The translations under genes and the position numbers were made by a program. A DNA stretch of 64,000 bases, taken from assembly GCA_003290165.1 (NCBI GenBank), contig QNQO01006947.1, positions 62,001 to 126,000 of the forward strand. The letters are read 5' to 3'. Shown here one piece after another: positions 49,206 through 62,229 of the stretch; the first letter of the stretch is position 1, and the number at the start of each line of letters is the position of its first letter. The notes below the pieces were generated by a model. The model saw only the letters and a list, made by a program, of their open reading frames with translations. It searched no databases and was not told where the DNA came from. The stretch comes from Berberis thunbergii (Eukaryota > Streptophyta > Magnoliopsida > Ranunculales > Berberidaceae).

Positions 49206-49418
49206 ACGACGACTTCCGCTGATCAACCCCTAATTTGCCTTGATAGCAACACAACACAACAATATATTTGGACTGACAAAAAAATGATGCATGATAGTAC
49301 AAACCCTACAGTCTACAAAGCAACAAAATAAAATACGATGATGCAAGGCAGAATAGTACTTTTATTAAAAAAATAAAACATGTCTACATGATATTTTCCC
49401 AAGTAGGGACATTATAAT

Positions 49419-51028
49419 CTAAGGAGAAATATCATCTTCATCAGTTAGCCTCGCAGCGCCAGAGCCTTCCCCTCGCTGAATCGGCCCCAAAGTTGTCTTC
49501 TTATAGCGGGCGAAGTCGAGATCAATGTCGGGATACACTCCTTTAATCTGTTCTAGGAGCTCCAGTCTGACCCAAATTACCTCGAACGAGATTACCGACC
49601 TCCTACCAGACACATCAAATCTACCGCGCCCAGTAATGCTTCGAAATGTGAACGCTCCATGGACATCATCCGTTCCACCTCCAGAGCACGACGAAGCCCT
49701 TCGTCTATCGCGACTTCTAGCCGCTGCCTTTCGACGACCCACTCTGCCTCCAACTGCTTCCTCTCAGCTTCTTCAGCCCTTCGTTCAGAGGCTCACCTGT
49801 CCATAGTAGTATCCAGGCACTCTAATTGTGCCCTGGCTCGCTTCAGCTCGACACGAGTTGACACCAAGTAGGACTCGGTAACCCTAAATTAAGCCTTCAT
49901 TTCATCTACCGCGTCGGCAACAAGGGGTGTGGTCTTCACACCCTCGCGGTTCGTGATAGTGCCAGAGCCCTCTGCCTGATAAAGGGCATCCGAGTATGAC
50001 ATCCGTAAATCGGCAAAAACCTTCTCCAGAACAAGGACCCTCCCACAGGCTTCAGGATGCAGCGAGACAGAAACATGCGGCTCCGAAGTATGGGCATCCA
50101 AGGGGGAGGCCGCCAGTACAAAAAATTGCCTCTTCCTCGAGGCAACCACAGGAGGCACGTTCGCCATCAGCTCAGCAAGCCTGAAGAGGTTGAGCGGGGC
50201 CAGGCTCCTCTTCCTCACAAGACGAGCAACCACTCCCTCAGCCGGGGAACCCAACACTAGGTGAGCCCCATGAGAACACCACAGAGCCCACTGCGTACGA
50301 CATCTCCTAGCATTACTACCTCCTCAACAAAAATCAAAGGAAGCTCCAAAAACTTTTTCTCCTGTCGCTTATCTTCCTCACTGAGGGGAGAAATAACAAA
50401 CTTTTCTGAAACAAAGGAAAAACATCAGGACCGACGTCACAAGAAGAACACGCATATATAAGCATGCACTAAATAAGAACTCACCACGATCGAACTAAAA
50501 GTATCGGGACAGTCTATGATTCCCGAGCTTGAAGTAGCCAGAATCCACCAAAGCCAAGAACCATTGCTTCTCCCATATTCAGTGCTACTCATCGTCAAAC
50601 GCAGATAAGGTGGACAAGTCAGTATACAGATACCCCCGAAATCCAACTGAACATTGGTCAGGCGATGAATCACCAGTGGAATCAAATGAAGGTCGGTGTC
50701 ATGAGCCCTCAGGAGAATCGCTAGCAGTATCTTGAACCCGCTCGATGCCATATGAGCGGGAGGCAAGCAAAATGAGTAAAAAAGTGCCAGACGTCATCAG
50801 GAACCGATAATCGGAGTCTGGACTCAAACATGCCTCGGGACAAGCCTATAAACCCATGAGGAGGTACAGTCGGACCTGACACACGAAAACAAGATACAAA
50901 TCTCCAGGGATACGATACAGATTACGAAGTTTGATCAACTCAGTTTTGTATACCAGACTATCACCAAAGAGATTCATACAGACAAGGGATAACAGAACCT
51001 TGGAAGTAATTTTAACACTGTCTACCAT
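49419..51028 (-). pseudogene. antisense ORF relic, unit 3
   Basis: Copy of 35614-37222; start at 51028, PF04195-like part around 50437-50766, coiled coil 49419-50257. Confidence 0.7.
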
Positions 51029-51573
51029 TGGAAGAAAGAACAGATACTATGGTTCGAAAAGATAGCGCAGATAACAATGGAAAAATCATCCACAAAATAG
51101 TAAATATATTTAAGGGAGAAGAACCAAACTTTCCCTCCTCAAGCAGTCATGTACCTATTAAATGTCATGCACCGCTCGAAACCAATGCTTCAAATCCAAT
51201 CATCACGACGGTTCAAATGACTTTTCAACAAGTCAGTGGACGACGTAAACACCCCACTAACTCGGGGGGAGTAGCTGATGATACATAAAAACGGTTACAC
51301 CCTTGAGTCGAACACGTGTCATGATGATCTCGAAGAACTACGGGCTCAAGCATTGAGCCAATACAGATCTAGCCCAAGCAATTCTAAGCCCGCTCAACTG
51401 TGGTCCATCAAACGGGCCCAAACTCCCATAACATGCTAGGCACACACGTCTCACAGCTATCCACGATACCTTTAATCCCTCTTTAGGTAAGTATCTCAAG
51501 GATCAGCTTCGGACGGACAACACAACTGCTCTCTACTTCCAACTAGGAAGCACAACTTCCCCCACCCGTTAAT

Positions 51574-53319
51574 GGAAACCAAGAGCAGCACGGACCTCCA
51601 TCTCTAGAAGATGATAGGGAGCAAGTGGAGAAAAGCCAAGCACTCATCAGTTCTTATTGGACTACAAGAGGTTGCGCGGCTAGCACTGAATTCAACGCCA
51701 GGAAAGAAAGGCTCGACCCGAATGTACTATACCGCCTCTCCGTCCCACCATTTGTAGATCGGATCATGAACGAGGCCCAACCAACAAATTTCACTCCTCC
51801 GTAGCTCAACTCCTACGACAAAACCGCTGATCCCTTCAACCACCTGCGCCATTACCAGAACGTAATGGCCCTTAAAGAAAGTTCTGAATCCGTCATGTGT
51901 AGGACTGTCCCACTAGTCTGAAAAGCTCAGCATTGACATGGTTCCACAGCCTTCCGCCGAAATCCATCAACTCCTTCAAAACGCTAGCAAAGGAATTCCT
52001 GACGCGTTTTGTCAGAAGCCAACGTTTTCAAAAATGCCAGCACTACATACTCTCCCTGAGGCAGAGGTCAGGTGAGACACTCCCGAGAGTATGTCACGCG
52101 TTTCAACAACGAGCTGATGAGTGCAACGATGATACAACCGTGTCGGCTTCACTATGGGCCTCAAAGAGGGAAAGCTCTAATTGAAGACCTCGCCCTGAAG
52201 CCCCTTTTAGACATGGCGGGGCTCTTCAAGAGCATCCAGAGACACATCACCCTGGAAGAGTCGAGGATCATAAAGAGGGAAACTGAAGGTGAAAGGAGGC
52301 CCTCCGTGCCCAGGGACAAGAATGAGGGAAATAGGCGCGAGGATGAGGAATGAAGCAAGAGGAAGTGCGGAGACAACAGACCGGACCCCGATCGATTCAG
52401 GCTAGAGAAATCGTCCAACTACGTTGGATCCAGAGTGGTGACACCCCTAAATGCTAACCTGTCGAATGTACTAAAATTAATGAAAAACTGGGAGGAACTG
52501 AAGTGACCCTCAAATACACGCACCAAGCGAGACAATGGCAAGTACTGCGCGTACCACAAGGAAAGCAGCCACAACACCAATGATTGCAAGAGTATAAGGT
52601 ATGAAGTTGAGTACAAAATCTGCAAAGGCAAACTAAAAGATTTCCTGCGGACTGAGAAGCCAACGGAACATACAAAGGATAGGGAGAGTTAGTTAAAGAA
52701 ATAAAGGAGACTCCATGGATAATATACGTCTTTCATGGAGTTAGACCAAATAAAGGTCAGTCATACAGGTCTCGCAAGCGGAAACTACTGGATATACACA
52801 CACAATCCACGAATGAGGACAAGTGCATCTGCCACTCAAGGGTCCAGAGCCCCATTCCCAACATGACCTTTATGGACAAGGACCTCGAAGGAGTCCGAAC
52901 ACCACATGACGACGCCTTAGTCATCTCGATCTCCGTAGCAAGGTGGGAAGTAAATAGAGCTTTGGTTGACACAGGAAGTTCGCTTAACGTTCTATTCTAC
53001 AACACGTTCCGCAACATGGACCTCAAGGAGGCAAATTTGACATCTTTGGAACACCTGCTGATCGAATTCAGCAGGAAAAAAAATTTCCTATCAAAAAGAT
53101 AAGGTTAGCTACGGTAGAAGGAGAACCGCAGCTCAAGAAGGTTCTATTTCTGGACTTCATGGTGGTAGACGCACCATCATCTTACAATCTCATCCTAGGA
53201 AGACCATGGCTCCACCAGATGGAAGCAGTGGTCTCCACCCTTCACCAGTGTGTTAAGTATACTGCTAACCACTCTGAAGGAGCAATACGTGGAGACCAAC
53301 CTACGGCACGAGGCTGCCA
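51574..53319 (+). pseudogene. gypsy gag-protease pseudogene, unit 3
   Basis: Copy of 37766-39510. After the protease the longer A run near 53078 is not compensated, so the frame stops at about 53100. Confidence 0.82.
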
Positions 53320-54036
53320 TTTGCTGAGTGCACACCCACCTGCTGATTTGCTGAGTGCCACCATCTCAAGCTTATGAATTATTTTAAATTTATTTTTACT
53401 GAATTAAGGTTTTATTGTTTAACAACAATTTATTTCTGAATATTGATTAACTGCTTTCACCTTTCATGTTCAATTAAAAATTGATATGTTTGGTAGTTAG
53501 ATTTACCTTTGATTAATATTCAAAGCATATGCTAAAATGTTTTTAAACTTGAACTTTGATTAAGTGTGCCCTAAAAAGACACTTAATGCTTGGTGAAAGT
53601 TCACTTGCTTGAGATAAATTGTTAATGTTTAAAAGAAACTTAACATAATTGGAATTGAATATTTAATGATCACATCTTCGGTGTAAGGAAGGGATTCTCA
53701 TCCCTAAAGCTTCTCGTTTAATATTTCAGTAATTTAGATTTAAATATATTTTTGTTAGCTCATCGGTGAATCCAAACCACACAAAATCCATTCCATCCAT
53801 CTTATCATTTTATTTTGTTTTTCTTATCTTTAATTTATTTTTCGTTTAGTTTTAAAAACACTGTAACCCCCTTTCCTATAAATTAGTTTAATTAAATTCT
53901 AAAATTCAATTGCATCCACTTTCCTCGTGGGATCGACCCGTACTTGCCGTTGTCTACCAGTTAGGCACCGTGCACTTGCGGTTATTACAAATGGGTTAAA
54001 TTAACCTATTAATTTAGGTTAGTTAAATCCGCATCA

Positions 54037-56113
54037 GTTCCGCATGGGTCACGTCGGCTGAAGAAGTAGGAGTCTAGTCAGCAATTGTGTGCTGATGCGT
54101 TGACTCACCAAGGGATCATTGCTCCCAATGCAGAAAATGATCGCCGAATTAGCCAGGTAAGTTTAGTCAGTTCGTGACTGATGACGATGGCTTCTGGTGC
54201 CCAAAGCCTAATTCGCTCCGCGTGGGTCATGGCGGCTGAGGAAGTGGAAGTCTAGTGAGCGCTTGTCCGCTGATGATGACAACTCGCCAAGGGATCGTTG
54301 TTCTCGATGCAGACGATGATCACCGAATTAGCCAGGTAAGCTTAGTCAGTTCGCGATTGATGATGATGAATTCAGATTCCTAAAGCCCGATCCGCATTGC
54401 GCGGGACATGATGGCTGAGGAAGTGGGAGTCTAGTCAGCGTTTGTTCGCTGATGACGACGACTCGCCAAGGGATCATTGCTCTCATGCAAACGATGATCA
54501 CTGAATTAACAATATAAGCTTAGTCAGTTCATGACTGATGACGATGGTTTCTGGTTCCTAAAGCCTAATCCGCTCTGCGCGGTCACGACGATTGGATAAG
54601 TGGGAGTCTAGTCAGCATTTGTCCGCCGATGACGACGACTCACAAAGGGATCATTGCTCCTAATGCAAGCGATGATCACCGAATTAGCCAGGTAAGCTTA
54701 GTCAGTTTGCAACTGATGACGGCGGCTTCTAGTGTCTAAAGCCTAAACCGCTCCGCACGGGTCACGACGGCTGAGAAAGTGGGAGTCAGTCAGCGCTTGT
54801 CCGCTGATGACGATGACTCGTCAAGGGATCATTGCTCTCAATACAGACGATGATTGTCGAATTAGCCAGGTAAGCTTAATCAGTTCGCGACTGATGACGA
54901 CAACTTCTGGTGCCCAAAGCCTAATCCGTTCCGCGCGGGTCACGACAGCTAAGGAAGTGGGAGTCTAGTCAGTGCTTGTCCACTGATGACGACGACTCGC
55001 CAAGGGATCATTGCTCTCAATGCGGACGATGATCGCCAAATTAGCCAGGTATGCTTAGTCAGTTCACGACTGATGAAGATGACTTTTGGTGCCCAAAGCT
55101 TAATCCGCTCCACGCGGGTCACGACGGTTGAGGAAGTGGGAATCTAGTCAACGCTTGTCCGCTGATGACGATGACTCGCCAAAGGTTTATTGCTCCCAAT
55201 GCAGACGATGATTGCCGAATTAGCCAGGTAAGTTTAGTAAGTTCGCGACTGATAACGATGACTTCTGGTGCCCAAAGCCTAATCCGCTCCGCGCGGGTCA
55301 TGATGGCTGAGGAAGTGGGAGTATAGTCTGCGTTTGTCCGTTGATGACGATAACTCGCCAAGGGATCATTGCTCCCAATGCAAACAATGACCGCCGAATT
55401 AGCCAAATAAGCTTAGTCAGTTCGTGACTAATGACGACGCTTCTGGTTACCAAAGCCTAATCTGCTCCGCGCGGGTCATGACTATTGAGGAAGTAGGAGT
55501 TTAGTCAGCGTTTGTCCGCTAATGATGACAACTCTCCAAGGGATCATTGTTCTCAATGCAGACGATGATCGCTAAATTAGCCAGGTAAGCTTAGTCAGTT
55601 CACGACTGATGATGACGACTTCTGGTACCCAAAGCCTAATCTGCTCCACGCAGATCACGACGGTTGAGGAAGTGGAAGTCTAATCAGCGCATGTCCGTTG
55701 ATGATGATGACTAGCCAAGGGAACGTTGCTCTCGATGCTGATGATGATCACCAAATTATCCAAGTAAGCTTAGTCAATTTGCGACTGATGACGATGGCTT
55801 CTCGTTCCCAAAGCCTAATCCACTCCGCGTGGGTCGCAACGACTGAGAAAGTGGGAGTCTAGTCAGAGCTTGTCCATTGGTGACAATAACTCACCAAGGG
55901 ATCATTGCTTTTGATACAAGCAATGGTTGCCGAGCTCACCATGCAAAGCTTAATCAGTTCGAAACTGATGAGAACATCTCCTAACACACAAAGCCTAACC
56001 CGTTCCGCACAAGTCACAACGACCGAAGGAATGAAGGCAAAAGTCAACGCTGGTCCGCCAACATTGAGGGAGTCATTGCAGACGACTTAAGGAATTTGGT
56101 CAACTCTTTACCA
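54037..56113 (+). repeat. ~178-bp tandem array in unit 4
   Basis: Same monomer order as unit 1; shares the copy-3-specific bases. Confidence 0.92.
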
Positions 56114-56326
56114 ACGACGACTTCCGCTGATCAACCCCTAATTTGCCTTGATAGCAACACAACACAACAATATATTTGGACTGACAAAAAAATGATGCAT
56201 GATAGTACAAACCCTACAGTCTACAAAGCAACAAAATAAAATACGATGATGCAAGGCAGAATAGTACTTTTATTAAAAAAATAAAACATGTCTACATGAT
56301 ATTTTCCCAAGTAGGGACATTATAAT

Positions 56327-57935
56327 CTAAGGAGAAATATCATCTTCATCAGTTAGCCTCGCAGCGCCAGAGCCTTCCCCTCGCTGAATCGGCCCCAAAG
56401 TTGTCTTCTTATAGCGGGCGAAGTCGAGATCAATGTCGGGATACACTCCTTTAATCTGTTCTAGGAGCTCCAGTCTGACCCAAATTACCTCGAACGAGAT
56501 TACCGACCTCCTACCAGACACATCAAATCTACCGCGCCCAGTAATGCTTCGAAATGTGAACGCTCCATGGACATCATCCGTTCCACCTCCAGAGCACGAC
56601 GAAGCCCTTCGTCTATCGCGACTTCTAGCCGCTGCCTTTCGACGACCCACTCTGCCTCCAACTGCTTCCTCTCAGCTTCTTCAGCCCTTCGTTCAGAGGC
56701 TCACCTGTCCATAGTAGTATCCAGGCACTCTAATTGTGCCCTGGCTCGCTTCAGCTCGACACGAGTTGACACCAAGTAGGACTCGGTAACCCTAAATTAA
56801 GCCTTCATTTCATCTACCGCGTCGGCAACAAGGGTGTGGTCTTCACACCCTCGCGGTTCGTGATAGTGCCAGAGCCCTCTGCCTGATAAAGGGCATCCGA
56901 GTATGACATCCGTAAATCGGCAAAAACCTTCTCCAGAACAAGGACCCTCCCACAGGCTTCAGGATGCAGCGAGACAGAAACATGCGGCTCCGAAGTATGG
57001 GCATCCAAGGGGGAGGCCGCCAGTACAAAAAATTGCCTCTTCCTCGAGGCAACCACAGGAGGCACGTTCGCCATCAGCTCAGCAAGCCTGAAGAGGTTGA
57101 GCGGGGCCAGGCTCCTCTTCCTCACAAGACGAGCAACCACTCCCTCAGCCGGGGAACCCAACACTAGGTGAGCCCCATGAGAACACCACAGAGCCCACTG
57201 CGTACGACATCTCCTAGCATTACTACCTCCTCAACAAAAATCAAAGGAAGCTCCAAAAACTTTTTCTCCTGTCGCTTATCTTCCTCACTGAGGGGAGAAA
57301 TAACAAACTTTTCTGAAACAAAGGAAAAACATCAGGACCGACGTCACAAGAAGAACACGCATATATAAGCATGCACTAAATAAGAACTCACCACGATCGA
57401 ACTAAAAGTATCGGGACAGTCTATGATTCCCGAGCTTGAAGTAGCCAGAATCCACCAAAGCCAAGAACCATTGCTTCTCCCATATTCAGTGCTACTCATC
57501 GTCAAACGCAGATAAGGTGGACAAGTCAGTATACAGATACCCCCGAAATCCAACTGAACATTGGTCAGGCGATGAATCACCAGTGGAATCAAATGAAGGT
57601 CGGTGTCATGAGCCCTCAGGAGAATCGCTAGCAGTATCTTGAACCCGCTCGATGCCATATGAGCGGGAGGCAAGCAAAAATGAGTAAAAAGTGCCAGACG
57701 TCATCAGGAACCGATAATCGGAGTCTGGACTCAAACATGCCTCGGGACAAGCCTATAAACCCATGAGGAGGTACAGTCGGACCTGACACACGAAAACAAG
57801 ATACAAATCTCCAGGGATACGATACAGATTACGAAGTTTGATCAACTCAGTTTTGTATACCAGACTATCACCAAAGAGATTCATACAGACAAGGGATAAC
57901 AGAACCTTGGAAGTAATTTTAACACTGTCTACCAT
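56327..57935 (-). pseudogene. antisense ORF relic, unit 4
   Basis: Copy of 35614-37222; start at 57935. A 1-base loss near 56831 changes the frame and ends the middle segment earlier than in the other units. Confidence 0.7.
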
Positions 57936-58480
57936 TGGAAGAAAGAACAGATACTATGGTTCGAAAAGATAGCGCAGATAACAATGGAAAAATCATCCAC
58001 AAAATAGTAAATATATTTAAGGGAGAAGAACCAAACTTTCCCTCCTCAAGCAGTCATGTACCTATTAAATGTCATGCACCGCTCGAAACCAATGCTTCAA
58101 ATCCAATCATCACGACGGTTCAAATGACTTTTCAACAAGTCAGTGGACGACGTAAACACCCCACTAACTCGGGGGGAGTAGCTGATGATACATAAAAACG
58201 GTTACACCCTTGAGTCGAACACGTGTCATGATGATCTCGAAGAACTACGGGCTCAAGCATTGAGCCAATACAGATCTAGCCCAAGCAATTCTAAGCCCGC
58301 TCAACTGTGGTCCATCAAACGGGCCCAAACTCCCATAACATGCTAGGCACACACGTCTCACAGCTATCCACGATACCTTTAATCCCTCTTTAGGTAAGTA
58401 TCTCAAGGATCAGCTTCGGACGGACAACACAACTGCTCTCTACTTCCAACTAGGAAGCACAACTTCCCCCACCCGTTAAT

Positions 58481-60300
58481 GGAAACCAAGAGCAGCACGG
58501 ACCTCCATCTCTAGAAGATGATAGGGAGCAAGTGGAGAAAAGCCAAGCACTCATCAGTTCTTATTGGACTACAAGAGGTTGCGCGGCTAGCACTGAATTC
58601 AACGCCAGGAAAGAAAGGCTCGACCCGAATGTACTATACCGCCTCTCCGTCCCACCATTTGTAGATCGGATCATGAACGAGGCCCAACCAACAAATTTCA
58701 CTCCTCCGTAGCTCAACTCCTACGACAAAACCGCTGATCCCTTCAACCACCTGCGCCATTACCAGAACGTAATGGCCCTTAAAGAAAGTTCTGAATCCGT
58801 CATGTGTAGGACTGTCCCACTAGTCTGAAAAGCTCAGCATTGACATGGTTCCACAGCCTTCCGCCGAAATCCATCAACTCCTTCAAAACGCTAGCAAAGG
58901 AATTCCTGACGCGTTTTGTCAGAAGCCAACGTTTTCAAAAATGCCAGCACTACATACTCTCCCTGAGGCAGAGGTCAGGTGAGACACTCCCGAGAGTATG
59001 TCACGCGTTTCAACAACGAGCTGATGAGTGCAACGATGATACAACCGTGTCGGCTTCACTATGGGCCTCAAAGAGGGAAAGCTCTAATTGAAGACCTCGC
59101 CCTGAAGCCCCTTTTAGACATGGCGGGGCTCTTCAAGAGCATCCAGAGACACATCACCCTGGAAGAGTCGAGGATCATAAAGAGGGAAACTGAAGGTGAA
59201 AGGAGGCCCTCCGTGCCCAGGGACAAGAATGAGGGAAATAGGCGCGAGGATGAGGAATGAAGCAAGAGGAAGTGCGGAGACAACAGACCGGACCCCGATC
59301 GATTCAGGCTAGAGAAATCGTCCAACTACGTTGGATCCAGAGTGGTGACACCCCTAAATGCTAACCTGTCGAATGTACTAAAATTAATGAAAAACTGGGA
59401 GGAACTGAAGTGACCCTCAAATACACGCACCAAGCGAGACAATGGCAAGTACTGCGCGTACCACAAGGAAAGCAGCCACAACACCAATGATTGCAAGAGT
59501 ATAAGGTATGAAGTTGAGTACAAAATCTGCAAAGGCAAACTAAAAGATTTCCTGCGGACTGAGAAGCCAACGGAACATACAAAGGATAGGGAGAGTTAGT
59601 TAAAGAAATAAAGGAGACTCCATGGATAATATACGTCTTTCATGGAGTTAGACCAAATAAAGGTCAGTCATACAGGTCTCGCAAGCGGAAACTACTGGAT
59701 ATACACACACAATCCACGAATGAGGACAAGTGCATCTGCCACTCAAGGGTCCAGAGCCCCATTCCCAACATGACCTTTATGGACAAGGACCTCGAAGGAG
59801 TCCGAACACCACATGACGACGCCTTAGTCATCTCGATCTCCGTAGCAAGGTGGGAAGTAAATAGAGCTTTGGTTGACACAGGAAGTTCGCTTAACGTTCT
59901 ATTCTACAACACGTTCCGCAACATGGACCTCAAGGAGGCAAATTTGACATCTTTGGAACACCTGCTGATCGAATTCAGCAGGAAAAAAATTTCCTATCAA
60001 AAAGATAAGGTTAGCTACGGTAGAAGGAGAACCGCAGCTCAAGAAGGTTCTATTTCTGGACTTCATGGTGGTAGACGCACCATCATCTTACAATCTCATC
60101 CTAGGAAGACCATGGCTCCACCAGATGGAAGCAGTGGTCTCCACCATTCACCAGTGTGTTAAGTATACTGCTAACCACTCTGAAGGAGCAATACGTGGAG
60201 ACCAACCTACGGCACGAGGCTGCCATTACGCCGCACTGAAACAGATAAAGTGCTCCCAGATTTAGCTACAACATGCAAAACAGCCTGACCCAGTGCAAGG
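58481..60300 (+). pseudogene. gypsy gag-protease pseudogene, unit 4, with unique continuation
   Basis: Copy of 37766-39510, but here the sequence continues past 60225 with HYAALKQIKCSQI and then KIVETPFFSG. This is the only place where the post-protease part of this gypsy copy survives. No RT follows. Confidence 0.8.
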
Positions 60301-61736
60301 CCAAAAGATAGTCGAGACACCATTTTTTAGCGGTACAGGAGCAACCAGCTCTTTCGCCTAGCGAGTCGTAAAGGCCTTGGCAAGCGGGAACACATCCTCC
60401 GATATTCCGTCGGCGCGGAGATCCACCCCTCTGCAAGGTTTACTCTTCATTGACCTATGTAACGCCTCGACAGTCCACTAAACGATCCGCGATAGCAACC
60501 CGAATTCACTTCAAGGCCAGGATCTGTTTCTCTCCGTCAACAGTTAGTTTGTTTTAAGTTGTCTGTTTCTCTTTCCATAGTCAATATTGAGTTTTAGCTC
60601 TTAAAAGTTTTATGTGATTTGCAATCATTTAAGAAATAAAGGAAGAATTATGAAAACAAACTCTATTGATTATTGGAAAGATGTAATAGCGAACACCTTG
60701 AGGCAGATACAAAAGACTACATACCACTAATGCCCTGAGGCGAATACAAAAGACTGACCACTACAAGCATCTAAATACAGTGTGAATTGAAGTAAAAGAC
60801 TCGCTTAAACAATTTTGCTGTCAACATCGTCCAAAAAAAACTTACAAACCCTCCGATGCGGGCAATTTGCAAGTGATAACAAAAATAAAATTGCTCGACC
60901 CCTTTCGAAGACAAAAACAAAGTGTGAGAGGGGATTGAAAGGAATGAGCAGTCAGAAGATGCTCTATTTACAGCGTTGTAGACCTTGCAACGGGCTGTTG
61001 ATTTCCTCAAGAGACATCCCGCCTTCTATCCAACTTCCTCAAAGGGCTTAGAAGAATGTAGATGAGGATTTCCACAAGTAGCGATGCAGTCACGATTTCA
61101 CAACGTTGTCAAGGGAAACCACTTTTCCCATATGTGATACCCTATTTGATTGAAAGATACCACACCCAGAAACATCGCACATCAACCAACACTTCGATCA
61201 GCCATTAGTTAGCAATGGGATCCGAGCACACGAAGACACAAGTGATCAATACGGTGTAACACCAAGGCATCTCCATTGGTAGAAAGTCTGTACTACTTCT
61301 TTGTGATATGAGAAGAAATTACAAGACCTTGGTAGATTAGCTACGTGCCCACCCATAACAGGTGACCACACATAACAACAACTATCTTTGTGCCTGGCCT
61401 TTGCAAATGTCAGAATATTCAGAGACTCCAAAGACAGAGATCCACCTTCAGCCTTTGGAAAATCCAAAGCATTTTCTTCAGCCTTTGGAAAACCTAAAGC
61501 ACTCTCTTCAAGCAAGAACATTACAGGAGATAAGCTCTGTGAAACATAATGCTTACAACGATTGGAAAACACCATTATATAGACATGAATGTTCACCAAA
61601 CGGGCACTCCAGCATTAACTGTCAAGCATTGAATACGGTATGGAAAATGAGGAGACGACGATTCCCAAGGAAACTACGCAAACGACATCATTCAAATTAA
61701 TGGCGTTGCACGCAACCCTGTCAATTGAGGGGGAGT
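60301..61736. other. degenerate gypsy 3' region, no clear gene
   Basis: No RT, RNase H or integrase motifs are visible, so pol is deleted. A ~30-bp unit TTCAGCCTTTGGAAAA(T/C)C is repeated two to three times near 61447-61505. GAGGGGGAGTAAC at about 61724-61736 resembles the PPT seen at 37455-37467. Confidence 0.45.
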
Positions 61737-61985
61737 AACTAATACTCAACCGTCACACAGCATATGTCGTACACGTGTCACTGCGCAATTTACGTCATAC
61801 ACACAACGCACTGTGCCCTAGCCCTTCGTTTGCGAGCTCATGGGCTCAACTTATTATTCAAACAACACTCAGTCGCATGCTTGGTACGAGCACTAAGAGA
61901 TCCTAGTCAATCCTAACATACGAATTGCACCTATAGATCACTTGTTGATTTGAAGTAACTTCGTCCACACCATGCGCCAATAGGC
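61737..61985 (+). repeat. diverged gypsy LTR start
   Basis: TAATACTCAACCGTCACAC...TACACGTGTCA aligns loosely with TGATGATACA..GGTTACACCC..AACACGTGTCA at 37468, and follows a PPT-like tract. It passes into tandem-repeat DNA near 61985 without LTR end or PBS, so it is truncated as in the 6.9-kb units. Confidence 0.5.
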
Positions 61986-62229
61986 GAAACCTCTTTTCAA
62001 ACCAGACAAGCTTAGTCAGCCAAAGTTGATGACAACAACTTCTAATTCAACCCAACACCTAGTCCGCACAGCACGTGCATCTACGGTTTAGGAAGTGGGA
62101 GTCTAATCAGCGTTATCACGCCTGGTAACGATGACTCGCTAGGGATCATTGCTCCCTTCGCAGTCAATGATCGTCGAACCTAATCAGGTAAGCCCAGTTG
62201 GTGACGACAAGCAACAAAAGCTTCTGATT
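61986..62229 (+). repeat. single diverged ~178-bp type monomer
   Basis: It contains GACAAGCTTAGTCAG, GGAAGTGGGAGTCTAATCAG, GATGACTCGCTAGGGATCAT and ATCAGGTAAGCCCAG in the same order as the ~178-bp monomers. It is a more distant relative. Confidence 0.75.

Larger units (their letters stand above)
46415..53319 (+). repeat. 6.9-kb tandem unit, copy 3
   Basis: 6905 bp. LARD LTR part at 46423-47128. It shares with copy 4 alone: CAATACAGACG (47936), ATGACCGCCG (48480), GAGCTCACC (49024), ATTTGCCTTG (49232), GACCGACGTC (50431), TATGATTCCC (50516) and CCCGAAATCC (50637). Confidence 0.93.
53320..60225 (+). repeat. 6.9-kb tandem unit, copy 4 (last)
   Basis: 6906 bp. LARD LTR part at 53328-54036. The unit ends in GCTGCCATT and then continues into unique gypsy sequence (ACGCCGCACTG) instead of LARD LTR. 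That gives the original right-hand border of the duplication. One G is missing near 56831 (AAGGGTGTGG for AAGGGGTGTGG). Confidence 0.93.

Noticed and set aside
32615..60225. Pure assembly duplication as explanation of the four 6.9-kb units
   Set aside because: The units differ at many single bases and small indels in a nested pattern, and the last unit ends in unique sequence. This fits real copies better, although copy number still needs long-read proof.
60771..61700. ORFs of 78-117 codons on both strands after the last unit
   Set aside because: They overlap each other on opposite strands and contain local repeats. No family is recognised, and the position is a decayed gypsy 3' region.
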